The notes beneath the pieces are model-generated. The model was not told the origin of the DNA and did no database searches. It was given only the letters and a program-made list of their open reading frames with translations. A stretch of DNA of 42,361 nucleotides from Candidatus Methanomethylicus mesodigestus (lineage in GTDB: Archaea > Thermoproteota > Methanomethylicia > Methanomethylicales > Methanomethylicaceae), in the NCBI GenBank assembly GCA_001717005.1, contig MAGS01000030.1, positions 46,517 through 88,877 of the forward strand. Direction: 5' to 3'. Positions 33,235-40,915 of the stretch are shown here, piece after piece (within the stretch, counting starts at the first letter, position 1; each line of letters starts with the position of its first letter). A program made the translations under genes and the position numbers.

Positions 33235-33632
33235 ATGAGTAAGGCATCCTACCACACGCCTGACGACGTTGCCGTTAAAGTCATGGGGCTGACAAAACGC
33301 TTTGGCAATTTAACCGCCGTTAACGACCTGAGTTTCGATATAAAGAAAGGCGAACTCTTTGGCTTCTTGGGTCCGAATGGTGCGGGAAAAACCACAACTA
33401 TTCGCATGTTAACGGGTCTTACAAAACCGACTTCCGGGACCGCAGCAATCGAGGGCTTTGACGTCGTGAAACAGACCGTGAAAGCGAAAGGGAAGATGGG
33501 AGTTGTTCCAGAAGTTTCAAATATTTTTGATGAAATGAGCGCGTGGGATAACCTGATCCTCTCAGCACAACTTTATGGCATACCTCAAGAGGAAAGAGGC
33601 CCGCGAGCGAAGGAACTGCTTGAAAACAACAC
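33235..33632 (+). pseudogene. ABC exporter ATPase, N-terminal fragment (cut by inversion)
   Basis: The first 130 or so residues are a normal DrrA/CcmA-type ABC ATPase: VMGLTKRFGNLTAVNDLSF, Walker A GPNGAGKTTT (about 44-53), the Q-loop region replaced by VVPEVSNIFDEMSAWDNL, and LYGIPQEERGPRAKELLE. The signature, Walker B and H-loop are missing here. The track ORF continues to 33936, but that part is the antisense of an ABC permease and not a real protein. The missing half lies inverted at 34021-34648. Base composition is more AT-rich than the neighbouring genes, which suggests acquisition from elsewhere. Confidence 0.88.
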
Positions 33633-34037
33633 AGGATTAGCTATGCCCGTTCCTGAAAGAAGCATTAATGGAATCGTCATGCCCGCTGACAAAATTACTC
33701 CAAACAAAACACCTGCGATTGCCTTTCCAGAGATCAATGCAAAGAAGGGAACGGGCGCGACCATTAACCTTTCAAAGGTGCCAGTCTGTTTCTCCAATAC
33801 CACTGCAACTGCCTCAATAGACGTTGTCCCAAACAGTACTGCAAGCGCAGTCAATCCAGAAATTGCAGTTGAGAGGTTAACCTGCCCTGCAAGCGAGAAT
33901 GCCAAGAATAACGAAATAGGCATCAACAATGCGTAGGTGAAGTTTGGCGCCTTAAAAAAATAGACTTTAGCATCCTTTTTTGCTATGCATAAAGCCTTGC
34001 TCAAATCTTGGCGAAGACCGTCACCCAACGCTTGCAC
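33622..34037 (-). pseudogene. ABC-2 type permease, N-terminal fragment (inside the inverted segment)
   Basis: On the minus strand this encodes the start of an ABC-2 exporter membrane subunit: an amphipathic N-terminus (KKDAKVYFFKAPNFTYALLMP), then hydrophobic helices such as ALLMPISLFLAFSLAG and ISGLTALAVLFGTTSIEAVAVVLE, then the ABC-2 loop TFERLMVAPVPFFALISGKAIAGVLFGV. It runs out at NPVLF where the 11-bp repeat lies. The last three helices are missing and are found on the plus strand at 34660-34978. The track start ATG 34076 overlaps the ATPase; GTG 34037 or TTG 34028 is more likely. Confidence 0.82.
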
Positions 34038-34648
34038 TTTTGCTCTTGCCCTCCTTTTCCCGGTGCATGATATCAAGGTTCAATCCAGTCAGCTTTACAA
34101 ACGCATCTTCCAAGCTTGGCTTCACAGTATTGATTGATACTATCCTTATGCTGTTCAGACGTGCAAAATCAGCGATAGATGGAATGGCATCCGAAACGCT
34201 CTCTACAGTAATTTTGAATTTGTTCGCATACTCTGAAACCGCGATTACCCCTCTCAAAGACTCGAGTCTGCTTCTCACGTTTTCCTCGATATCGAAAACG
34301 ACTTCAATCATGGGTTGGTTCTCTAGACTTGCCTTAAGTCTACCGGGGCTATCCATGGCTACAATACTCCCCTTATTGAGGATAGCAATCCTTTGGCAGA
34401 ACTGGTCGGCTTCTTCAATGTAGTGGGTGGTCATAAAAACAGTAGTTCCATCCTCGTTCAGGTCTCTAATTAGGGCCCTTATAATTCGGGCACTTTGAAC
34501 ATCAAGACCCGTAGTTGGTTCATCCAAGAAAAGTAGAGGCGGCTTATGCATCAGAGCCATTGCAATGGTCACTCGCCTTTTCATGCATTTTGAGAAAGTT
34601 CCCACGCGGTCATACCGCCGATCATAAATGTCAAACCATTTCATCGCG
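34021..34648 (-). pseudogene. ABC exporter ATPase, C-terminal fragment (inside the inverted segment)
   Basis: This fragment holds what the N-terminal part lacks: the signature region VGTFSKCMKRRVTIAMAL (FSKxM type, with Cys in place of the usual Gly), Walker B LLFLDEPTTGLD, D-loop, and H-loop MTTHYIEEADQF, then the C-terminal extension to KSKSASVG. The track ORF starts at 34680 from a fortuitous ATG. The real reading frame would enter from the other half of the gene. Joined to 33235-33632 through the repeat, it gives a frame-perfect 341-residue ATPase. Confidence 0.88.
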
Positions 34649-34659
34649 GTGTTTTTTTC

Positions 34660-34978
34660 TTCATTGACTTTTTCTTCCATGGGCGTCTTAGTGTCGGCTT
34701 ATGCCAAACGGGTTCCTGAAGCGCAAATGCTCGATAACTTCATCCGTTTTCCGATGGCTTTTCTTTCAGGAATATTCTTTCCATTAGCCAGCATACCTGT
34801 TCAATTGCAGTTCATCCCACGCCTATTGCCTCTGACTTATTCGGTGGAAGCATTGGATCTTTCGGTATCACAATTAGGTTTAAGTTACATTTATTTAATT
34901 GATATTGTAGTAATGGCTTTGTTTTCAGTTGCTTTGCTTCTTCTAGCCACTTTTGTACTACGCAAGAAAATGACTTGA
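34660..34978 (+). pseudogene. ABC-2 type permease, C-terminal fragment
   Basis: The plus-strand frame contains FSSMGVLVSAYAKRVPEAQML, NFIRFPMAFLSGIFFPLASIP (the ABC-2 family's FPL region), VQLQFIPRLLPLTYSVEAL and a final membrane helix YLIDIVVMALFSVALLLLATFVLRKK. This is the typical last third of an ABC-2 exporter permease. There is no proper start: the track's ATG 34628 lies in the inverted part. Joined to the N-terminal fragment through the repeat, it gives about 244 residues, a normal length. Confidence 0.85.
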
Positions 34979-35057
34979 TGTTTGGATTAGGCGGCGAATG
35001 GAGCATGACGCATTATAGAAAAAATTCCTTCTTCGTCCTAAAAAATCAAAAAAAAGC

Positions 35058-35071
35058 AGATTTAAGTATCG
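35058..35071 (+). promoter_or_regulatory. TATA-like box for the pilin-like gene
   Basis: GCAGATTTAAGTAT lies about 30-45 nt before the start codons at 35097/35103, the expected distance for an archaeal promoter with a short leader. Confidence 0.45.
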
Positions 35072-35096
35072 CGGTGCAGTGATGCTCTACGAGTGA

Positions 35097-36563
35097 GTGA
35101 ACATGAGGAGCAGAAAGGGAGTAACGCCAGTCATCGCGACAATTCTGCTTATCAGCATTGCCACGGCCACTGCAACCGTAATCTATTCGTACATGAGTGA
35201 TACAAGCGCCCTTCCGGAAGCAGAGCCGCTGGCATCCAGCATGCTGGAGTCGCTCAAGACAGTCGGCGTTAAAGGCTCCTCCAACGGGATATTCGACGTG
35301 TATGTAATGAACATAGGCGATATCGAATCAGTCGTCGACGTGCTCTACGTGAAGGACTTTACCGGAGCCGCAGTGGCCACTATTCCTGTCAATGTCTCAA
35401 TAGCGGTGGGACAGATCGTCGACTTCCAGCTCGACTCGTACCTTTATGGGAACGGCCCTTGGTCATGGTACGAGATACAGGGGGTCACCGCGCGTGGGAA
35501 TAAGTTCGACATGAGCCTCTTCGCCTCCCAGTCCGGCGCGCAGGCAATAGGTGAGCTGCCCGAAGGGGAGACGGACTCGTTGTACCCTGTCGTAAGGGTC
35601 ATCGTCAATGGGACAGATGTAACCACTGGCGAGGTCCTGCAGAATTTGACTTATGTGGATGGGCAGTTCTTCGACGTCACGACCGGAAAGCTGGTCTTCG
35701 ATGAAGCGTCGAGCCCTGCCACCGCCGTTGGGTTCGACTTTGAGACAGGTGCCTACAACATCAATCCTAATGGCGATGTGGCCAATCTTCGTTATGCGGA
35801 AGGAAATCCAAGCTCTAACAACGTAATATCGATCAACGTCCATGGCGACAGCTCTGGATCGATGATGAGCGCTAACTTCAGCGGCATCACATCCAACTAT
35901 AGATACTCCGCGTTAGTGCTATCATTTGGGTTCGAGTTGAACCCTAACGATTTCAATTCTATGAACGGTACGGTTCAATTCTGGGATTGGAGCAAAAACC
36001 AATACGTGACATCGGGCAACGGATACTGGGAATTCGACTCGTCCTCCATTTATTGGGTTTCCTATGGTCAAAATAACAAATGGCATAACTTTACTGTGAC
36101 TATGGATCTTGGATCTTTGATCGGCCCGAACGGGGAATGGTCGCTAATTCTCAACATAAGTACCTCCAATAATAACCTTAATGCGCTGAAATTCGATTAT
36201 TTGCACGTAAAGGAGGTTACTGAGAACGTTAACGGCATCGACACGCTCTTCTGCTACCAGCTCGTTGGCATCGACGAGTCAGTAGTTACCAAATTGCTCT
36301 TCTCGACCACAGGCATCTTCTCCGCAAACTCTGACTACAACATGGCGGTCTTCAATTTCGACACGCAGAGCTGGAACTACTTCAGCGTGATAAAGGGCAG
36401 TTCGGAGCTTCAGACAGTTGCCATTGAGGTCACATCCTCCTGCTCAAGCTACATCAATTCGACCAACTTCGTGATCATCAAGATCTCTCCTATTCAAGGG
36501 TCAAACTCAGTTGAGACGATCTTCACCGATCAGTCGAGGCTGATTGTGAGGACTCTAGAGTGA
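35097..36563 (+). CDS. large type IV pilin-like secreted surface protein
   Basis: This 488-residue protein has an archaeal pilin N-terminus: RSRKGVTPVIATILLISIATATATVIYSYM, with a short basic leader ending in Lys-Gly and then one hydrophobic helix (about 9-30). It fits the archaeal Pilin_N pattern processed by a PibD-type peptidase. The rest is strand-rich and exported. The segment at about 250-370 (FGFELNPNDFNSMNGTVQFW, then FTVTMDLGSLIG) looks like a beta-sandwich and is Asn-rich. It is much larger than ordinary pilins (about 130-200 aa), so it may be an adhesin or minor pilin. GTG 35097 and ATG 35103 are both possible starts. No pilus motor genes are nearby. Confidence 0.75.
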   Translation: MNMRSRKGVTPVIATILLISIATATATVIYSYMSDTSALPEAEPLASSMLESLKTVGVKGSSNGIFDVYVMNIGDIESVVDVLYVKDFTGAAVATIPVNVSIAVGQIVDFQLDSYLYGNGPWSWYEIQGVTARGNKFDMSLFASQSGAQAIGELPEGETDSLYPVVRVIVNGTDVTTGEVLQNLTYVDGQFFDVTTGKLVFDEASSPATAVGFDFETGAYNINPNGDVANLRYAEGNPSSNNVISINVHGDSSGSMMSANFSGITSNYRYSALVLSFGFELNPNDFNSMNGTVQFWDWSKNQYVTSGNGYWEFDSSSIYWVSYGQNNKWHNFTVTMDLGSLIGPNGEWSLILNISTSNNNLNALKFDYLHVKEVTENVNGIDTLFCYQLVGIDESVVTKLLFSTTGIFSANSDYNMAVFNFDTQSWNYFSVIKGSSELQTVAIEVTSSCSSYINSTNFVIIKISPIQGSNSVETIFTDQSRLIVRTLE

Positions 36564-36751
36564 CCGAAGGCAGACGATATTCACCCATGCTGAGTATGAA
36601 AGAGACGGATGCATGCCAATTCCGGCGTTTCGACCAGCCTATTCTTTTTCCTGTCGACTTGTATCGAGAGATGAAGTTGTGCTTGGAAAAAAATATAGGA
36701 GGCAGAGAAGAACAAGAACGAGAGATGAGGGAGCTTCTTGAAGATTACTGA
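36560..36751 (+). CDS. doubtful short ORF between the pilin-like gene and DUF2098 gene
   Basis: This is a 63-residue frame starting at a GTG that overlaps the pilin-like gene's stop (GTGA) and running 14 nt into the DUF2098 gene. The translation (PILFPVDLYREMKLCLEKN) has no motif I recognise. Overlaps on both sides favour coupling, but an AT-rich box (AAAAAAATATAGG, about 36687-36699) inside it looks like a promoter for the next gene, which argues against it. Confidence 0.3.
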   Translation: MTEGRRYSPMLSMKETDACQFRRFDQPILFPVDLYREMKLCLEKNIGGREEQEREMRELLEDY

Positions 36752-37016
36752 GGGGCAAACGGTGATTTATGCCAAGACAGGTACCGAAGGGAAGGTCGTC
36801 AAGATACATGAGCTGGATGGAAAGGTATGGGCAGAGCTCGACACTACAGGACTCCTCTATGAGGAGAGCGCGTTGGAGCCAAGGGCCGAGGAGAAGAAGA
36901 AGGAAGTTGCGAAGGCAATACCCAAGAAGGCCGGCGATCGCGGGGACGCTGCGCTGCCAGAGATAAAGGACGAGGGCAGGCCCGACGGTAGCGGTACAGT
37001 AAGCGGCGGCGGATAA
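36738..37016 (+). CDS. DUF2098 protein (methanogen-associated)
   Basis: This 92-residue protein has a DUF2098-like N-terminal part: VIYAKTGTEGKVVKIHELDGKVWAELDTTGLLYEESALEP (about 9-48). It is a small SH3-like barrel pattern with GT.G.V..I....G..W...D.TGL.Y, which I associate with DUF2098 in methanogens. The C-terminal tail is charged and low-complexity. The start is TTG 36738, with GAGGG about 6-10 nt upstream. The gene lies 30 nt before the HAD-like gene and is probably cotranscribed. Its function is unknown. Confidence 0.75.
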   Translation: MKITEGQTVIYAKTGTEGKVVKIHELDGKVWAELDTTGLLYEESALEPRAEEKKKEVAKAIPKKAGDRGDAALPEIKDEGRPDGSGTVSGGG

Positions 37017-37046
37017 CCGCAAAGGGCGGATAAGGGGCACGGATTG

Positions 37047-37817
37047 ATGCGAAAAGCAGTAGTGCTGGACAAATCAGGGACCATATTTGACCCCTGCAGA
37101 GTCATCTATGACCTCAGTTCCAAGAAGTGCGTCTTCCATGAGAATGCGCTAAGATATGTCGTAAGAAGAGGGGAGGCGCTTGTCAACATACGCGGTGCGG
37201 TGGGTGCGGTAATCAAGGGCGATCTGCATGGGGTCAGCTTCAAAGCAAGCTGCGCGGCATTCGTGCCAGTCCCCGAGGTCAGGCCTTGTGCCTTGTGCGA
37301 GAAGGATGTTTTGGATGGCATCAGGCTGGTATCCGAGTTGGCGCAGTCGCATTGCAATTCCGAGCTTGGCGTCTGTGTAGCCGTAATAGTCAACAGAGCG
37401 GGAAAGGTTACGGGGATCGTGGGCTTGGGTGGCAGGCTTTATGGCGAGGTGAGAGACGCCGTCAGCAGGATGCAACGTGGCGGATCAGATGTTTTTCTTG
37501 CGACAGGAAATTGCATGGAGATGACAATGAAATGTGCAGGCATCCTTGGGATACCAAAGGAGTATGTCCTCTTCGACGCATCACCTGAAGATAAGAGGGA
37601 CCTGGTGAAGAGACTAAGGGGCTTTTATGGCGCGGTAGTCATGGTTGGGAACGACATAAATGATCTCACGGCCATGAGGGAGGCGGACATATCAATAATC
37701 GTCAGGAGGGAGGGGGCGACCTCCGATGACAGGGTCAGCAGATGCGAAGACGTGGATCATGTCGTGCCAACCCTTAACGAAGTCGAGGGCATAGTCAACG
37801 CGATAGGATCAACCTGA
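37047..37817 (+). CDS. HAD-superfamily protein with a P-type-ATPase-like DKSGT motif
   Basis: This 256-residue protein has HAD motif I as VVLDKSGTIFDP (about residues 4-15; DKSGT resembles the DKTGT phosphorylation site of P-type ATPases). An insert follows with CALCEKDVLDGIRLVSEL (CxxC) and QSHCNSELGVCVAVIV. Motif II lies in FLATGNCMEMTMKCAGILGI, and motif III/IV in ASPEDKRDLV and VMVGNDINDLTAMREADISI. It is soluble, with no membrane segments. ATG 37047 is preferred to TTG 37044. Related soluble HAD proteins occur in methanogens next to DUF2098-like genes. The substrate is unknown. Confidence 0.75.
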   Translation: MRKAVVLDKSGTIFDPCRVIYDLSSKKCVFHENALRYVVRRGEALVNIRGAVGAVIKGDLHGVSFKASCAAFVPVPEVRPCALCEKDVLDGIRLVSELAQSHCNSELGVCVAVIVNRAGKVTGIVGLGGRLYGEVRDAVSRMQRGGSDVFLATGNCMEMTMKCAGILGIPKEYVLFDASPEDKRDLVKRLRGFYGAVVMVGNDINDLTAMREADISIIVRREGATSDDRVSRCEDVDHVVPTLNEVEGIVNAIGST

Positions 37818-38409
37818 TCTCGTAATATCTTCCCTGATATTCAGAGTGAAAATGGGGCAGGGAACGCGCAATCTCGGCCTCGAGCGACCGCATCGCACGC
37901 ACCTGGGCGTCGTCTGCGAACGCTATAAGGCGCCTGCGGTGGGACTCCTCGCACAACACGCTGCAGGGAACAAACCCTGAGATCGTGACGAAGTAAGGCT
38001 TTGTACCGCCTCTGCTGCCCAGTTCTGCCAGCTCATGCTCGTGCTGCTCGTCCAGCGCATACCTTATGCGTTCGCTGAAGGAACGGATGCAGCAATCGGG
38101 ATAATCCAAGAAGTGCCCGGTCTCACTGTCCTCAAAGTTCTTCGAGAATACGCCGATCTGGGTGGAGATATAAGGGTCCAAAGCAGGGCGGACTGGCGGC
38201 TGCCATCTCTTGACCAGGTCCTGCTGGACCTGGAGGCGGGGCAGGACATCAAAGAGGCGGTCGTCCATGAAGAGCTGGGCGATGTGCTCGGCGAGATTCG
38301 GAAACTCAGGGTACGTCGCCCTTGCGTCTGCGGCCGAGCTGCACGAGGACAGGGCATTCAGAATGCCCGATATCCGCGATAAAGAGTCAAAACCGTTGCT
38401 TGGGAGCAT
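37795..38409 (-). CDS. DUF483-like protein with a PDCC motif
   Basis: This 204-residue protein (from ATG 38409; the track uses TTG 38418) is mostly helical in the first 110 residues. It then has GHFLDYPDCCIRSFSERI (about 95-112) with adjacent cysteines, followed by SGFVPCSVLCEESHRRRL (about 142-159) with CxxxxC. The four Cys could form a metal site. The DYPDCC block reminds me of the archaeal DUF483 family, although I cannot confirm the assignment by search. It ends tail to tail with the HAD-like gene (23-nt overlap). It is downstream of mcrA but separated by a T-rich terminator. Confidence 0.65.
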   Translation of the reverse strand: MLPSNGFDSLSRISGILNALSSCSSAADARATYPEFPNLAEHIAQLFMDDRLFDVLPRLQVQQDLVKRWQPPVRPALDPYISTQIGVFSKNFEDSETGHFLDYPDCCIRSFSERIRYALDEQHEHELAELGSRGGTKPYFVTISGFVPCSVLCEESHRRRLIAFADDAQVRAMRSLEAEIARSLPHFHSEYQGRYYEIRLILSR

Positions 38410-38426
38410 AGAAACCAACTGATGAG

Positions 38427-38452
38427 GTTAAAAAAAAGAAAAAAGGGAGGGT
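38427..38452 (-). terminator. poly-T terminator after mcrA
   Basis: On the minus strand the sequence directly after the mcrA stop reads CCCTCCCTTTTTTCTTTTTTTTAACC. This long T-rich tract is typical of strong archaeal terminators and ends the mcrBGA operon. Confidence 0.8.
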
Positions 38453-40123
38453 TTAGTGCGACGGGATGATCAAGTTCCTCTCGCCGGCTGGGACGAACTC
38501 CCTCAGCGCACCTTTTCCGAAGCAGAGCCTCGGGTGCGTGAAGTCGAACTTCAAGTCCTTGTCGGCAAAGGCTACCTTGACTAGCGGGTTGGTCGTCCAG
38601 GCGTCGTTCCTTCCACCGTGCGCTGCTGAAACGATGCCACAGTATGCTGACTGGTGGCCTACGTTGAGCGCATAGTTCGGGTAGTTGGTGCCCCTCAGGT
38701 TGAACGGCAGACCCTCGTCGCTCCTGTAAGAGAAGCTGTTGACTGAACCGCACTGGTCCTGCTGGTCATAGCCATAGAACCCAAGCCTGCCCATCTCCTC
38801 CTTATGGAGCAGCTGGCTCAGATACCAAGCGTTGATACCGGCAGTAGAGTGGCCTGTCGCCAGAGACACTGCAACGCCTGCACCTGCAGATACGACTGCT
38901 GCCCTCTGTGATCCACCGAAGTGGGTCTCCATGAGCGCCGGGAACTTCTCGTATTGCTCAAGGCCGTATAGGGTTACCTCTGTCCCTACATCCTTGATCA
39001 GGTCCCAGCTCGGCTTGCTCTTGCCGAAGCCGCCGAATTTCTTCTTGACGTAGTCTGCACCGTAGTAGCAGTAGTCGTCAAGGACGTCATCAGTGTAGGT
39101 GCATGTTGCGTATTGGGTGAATCCGACACCACCGGACATGTAGCTACCAAGGTAGATCTGGTCGTAGAGGACTGCAGCCATTGAGATTGCCTCAAGTGCA
39201 ACCCATACAGGGTCCTGCGGCTTTACCCTCGATGCCTGGCAGATATCCGCCATGTATCCGAGAGGTATACCACCGGGCTCGTTCGGGCCCCTTGCGCGCC
39301 TCCATGGCATGAGCGTCCCCATCTCGATGACCTCCGCGTGCTTTGCAGCGAACGCGAACTCACCGATTGCGGCCTCACCAGCCATCAGCTTGTAGGCGTT
39401 CACCATTGCCATGCAGATCTGCATAGCGGCCCACCTTGACATGGTTCCACCGTCGCAAGTCATTGAAACGATGGTTGGCATGTGGCAGACCTGGTAGATC
39501 TTCTTGCCGATAGCCTTCTTTAGAGAGGCAGCTTGGTCAGCAGGGAATGCCTTGTTTATGTCGATCAGCATCCTCTTGTCAATCTCATCGGCCAACTCGT
39601 CGTCGCCGGTGAAGACCTTGACATAGCTGTCCGACACAAGACCTGGGTCGGTCTCAACCATGTGCTCTTGGATGACTGCTGCGCCTGGGAGTGCGTGGTT
39701 CAGCACCTCAAGGTAGTGGTTGACAGTTTCAGGAGTCACTTCCTTGCCAAGACGCTTCTGCAACACAGTATGGGCAGAATCAAGACCTACTATCACGGTC
39801 CTCCTAATGTCGTGCCACATCTGCTGCATCGCGGCGTTGTTGACAAAGTGCAGATCGTCGCCCTCTACGTATATGTCAGTGTTGGAAATCCTGTATGGCA
39901 TCAGTACCCTCTGCCCCATCGGTATGCCACCGAGGTGCATGTCAGGGTTGTAGAATGGGACGGACCTCTCCTTTGCCACCTTCTTGGCAGCTTCTACGAA
40001 CTCCCTCTTCCTCTTCGACTGCTTCCAGCCGTCATAGATGTAGTATTTTGTGTTCTTATCCTCTGGCGCCTCTTTGAACTTCTTGCGAAGCGCTTCTATG
40101 AACATTTTCTTCTCTGAGCTCAT
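38453..40123 (-). CDS. mcrA: methyl-coenzyme M reductase alpha subunit
   Basis: McrA is the catalytic subunit of MCR, releasing methane from methyl-CoM and CoB with cofactor F430. The 556 aa length is normal. Visible landmarks are the F430 axial Gln region [15 protein letters not shown], the methyl-His region [12 protein letters not shown], the [11 protein letters not shown] Arg site, [27 protein letters not shown] (Gln that can be methylated), and [13 protein letters not shown] holding the thioglycine and adjacent Cys. These fit a true methanogenic MCR, not an alkane-type Mcr (inference from conserved active-site blocks). ATGAGC follows GGAGGT by 8 nt. It is the last gene of mcrBGA. Confidence 0.97.
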   Translation of the reverse strand: MSSEKKMFIEALRKKFKEAPEDKNTKYYIYDGWKQSKRKREFVEAAKKVAKERSVPFYNPDMHLGGIPMGQRVLMPYRISNTDIYVEGDDLHFVNNAAMQQMWHDIRRTVIVGLDSAHTVLQKRLGKEVTPETVNHYLEVLNHALPGAAVIQEHMVETDPGLVSDSYVKVFTGDDELADEIDKRMLIDINKAFPADQAASLKKAIGKKIYQVCHMPTIVSMTCDGGTMSRWAAMQICMAMVNAYKLMAGEAAIGEFAFAAKHAEVIEMGTLMPWRRARGPNEPGGIPLGYMADICQASRVKPQDPVWVALEAISMAAVLYDQIYLGSYMSGGVGFTQYATCTYTDDVLDDYCYYGADYVKKKFGGFGKSKPSWDLIKDVGTEVTLYGLEQYEKFPALMETHFGGSQRAAVVSAGAGVAVSLATGHSTAGINAWYLSQLLHKEEMGRLGFYGYDQQDQCGSVNSFSYRSDEGLPFNLRGTNYPNYALNVGHQSAYCGIVSAAHGGRNDAWTTNPLVKVAFADKDLKFDFTHPRLCFGKGALREFVPAGERNLIIPSH

Positions 40124-40137
40124 TTCATGCTACCTCC

Positions 40138-40914
40138 TTAGATCCCCTTGACCCTATTCGGATCAAAGCCTGCCTCCGTCCTGAGCATATGGAGTCGTTC
40201 GATGAAGCTGACGACCTCTTTGTCGGTCCTGAAGGCTACATCTTCGACTCTATATTCGCTCGTCCTCTTTCTGAGCTCGTCTTCCTTGATTGGCTTGCCA
40301 ACCGAAATTGGCTTGTCCAGAGGAACGCCGATCTGGTCCTTGACATAGACCACTTCGCCGGTCTTCTTGTCGAACTGGAACCTGCGGAGCGCGTCGAACA
40401 TCATGCCATTCTCGTCAAGTCTCAGTGAGTGGCCGTGGACGGTTGCACCCCTGATCCCGCACCTTGCTGGATCAAAGATTTCAGTCTCAACAAGCTCCTT
40501 GGCAACCTTCTCAAGATCCCTTTCCCTAGCTTCGAGCGGAACGCGTCCTGAGAGTACACCAATGTCTACACCACGGTACCTTGTGTGACCTGTCCATGCT
40601 CTCATGTACGGGGTCAACGGCGTGAAGTAGACGGAGTCGGTCATTTGTATGTACCTGATCCTGTCGCCAGCCTTTGCGCCTGGTGTCGGCTCGACAAGCT
40701 CCCTGATAGGGCACGCCGGCTCACCCATCTCTTCCAGAGGCGGGTGGACGCTCTTGTAAGCCTCGCCTGGGACTCTGTGGCCCATGAGCCTCACAATATC
40801 GTCATCGCTGACGGTCCTTAGCTTCTCAAGCTTGTAGGATGGGTCCATGTACTTCTTCCTATTTGCGGCAACCTTGGATTTGCCAGGATAGAATTGTGGT
40901 TTATAAGTTGCCAT
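40138..40914 (-). CDS. mcrG: methyl-coenzyme M reductase gamma subunit
   Basis: McrG is the gamma subunit of the (alpha-beta-gamma)2 MCR complex and contributes to the active-site channel. The 258-residue product has the family blocks [94 protein letters not shown] and [26 protein letters not shown]. Its start follows the mcrB stop by 1 nt, with GGAGGAG at the end of mcrB. It ends with TAAGGAGGT, which supplies the ribosome-binding site of mcrA. Confidence 0.97.
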   Translation of the reverse strand: MATYKPQFYPGKSKVAANRKKYMDPSYKLEKLRTVSDDDIVRLMGHRVPGEAYKSVHPPLEEMGEPACPIRELVEPTPGAKAGDRIRYIQMTDSVYFTPLTPYMRAWTGHTRYRGVDIGVLSGRVPLEARERDLEKVAKELVETEIFDPARCGIRGATVHGHSLRLDENGMMFDALRRFQFDKKTGEVVYVKDQIGVPLDKPISVGKPIKEDELRKRTSEYRVEDVAFRTDKEVVSFIERLHMLRTEAGFDPNRVKGI

Positions 40915-40915
40915 T

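Larger units (their letters stand above)
33622..34659. repeat. inverted segment flanked by an 11-bp inverted repeat
   Basis: GAAAACAACAC (33622-33632) and GTGTTTTTTTC (34649-34659, reverse complement GAAAAAAACAC) match at 10 of 11 positions in opposite orientation. Reversing the about 1.0 kb between them joins 398 + 628 nt into one 1026-nt ATPase frame and 416 + 319 nt into one 735-nt permease frame. Both totals are divisible by three and have no stop at the junction, by hand translation. No recombinase gene is visible next to it. Confidence 0.85.

Noticed and set aside
33235-33936. 233-aa ORF read as one complete ABC ATPase gene
   Set aside because: Only the first ~130 residues are ATPase. 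From about 33632 on, the translation is the antisense of a well-formed ABC-2 permease on the minus strand.
33622-34659. A known invertase-controlled switch (serine or tyrosine recombinase type)
   Set aside because: No recombinase gene is in the window and the repeat is only 11 bp with one mismatch, so a dedicated site-specific system cannot be claimed from the sequence alone.
34628-34978. 116-aa plus-strand ORF as an intact membrane protein gene
   Set aside because: Its first residues come from the inverted segment and it lacks the N-terminal half of the permease. It is the C-terminal fragment of the split gene.
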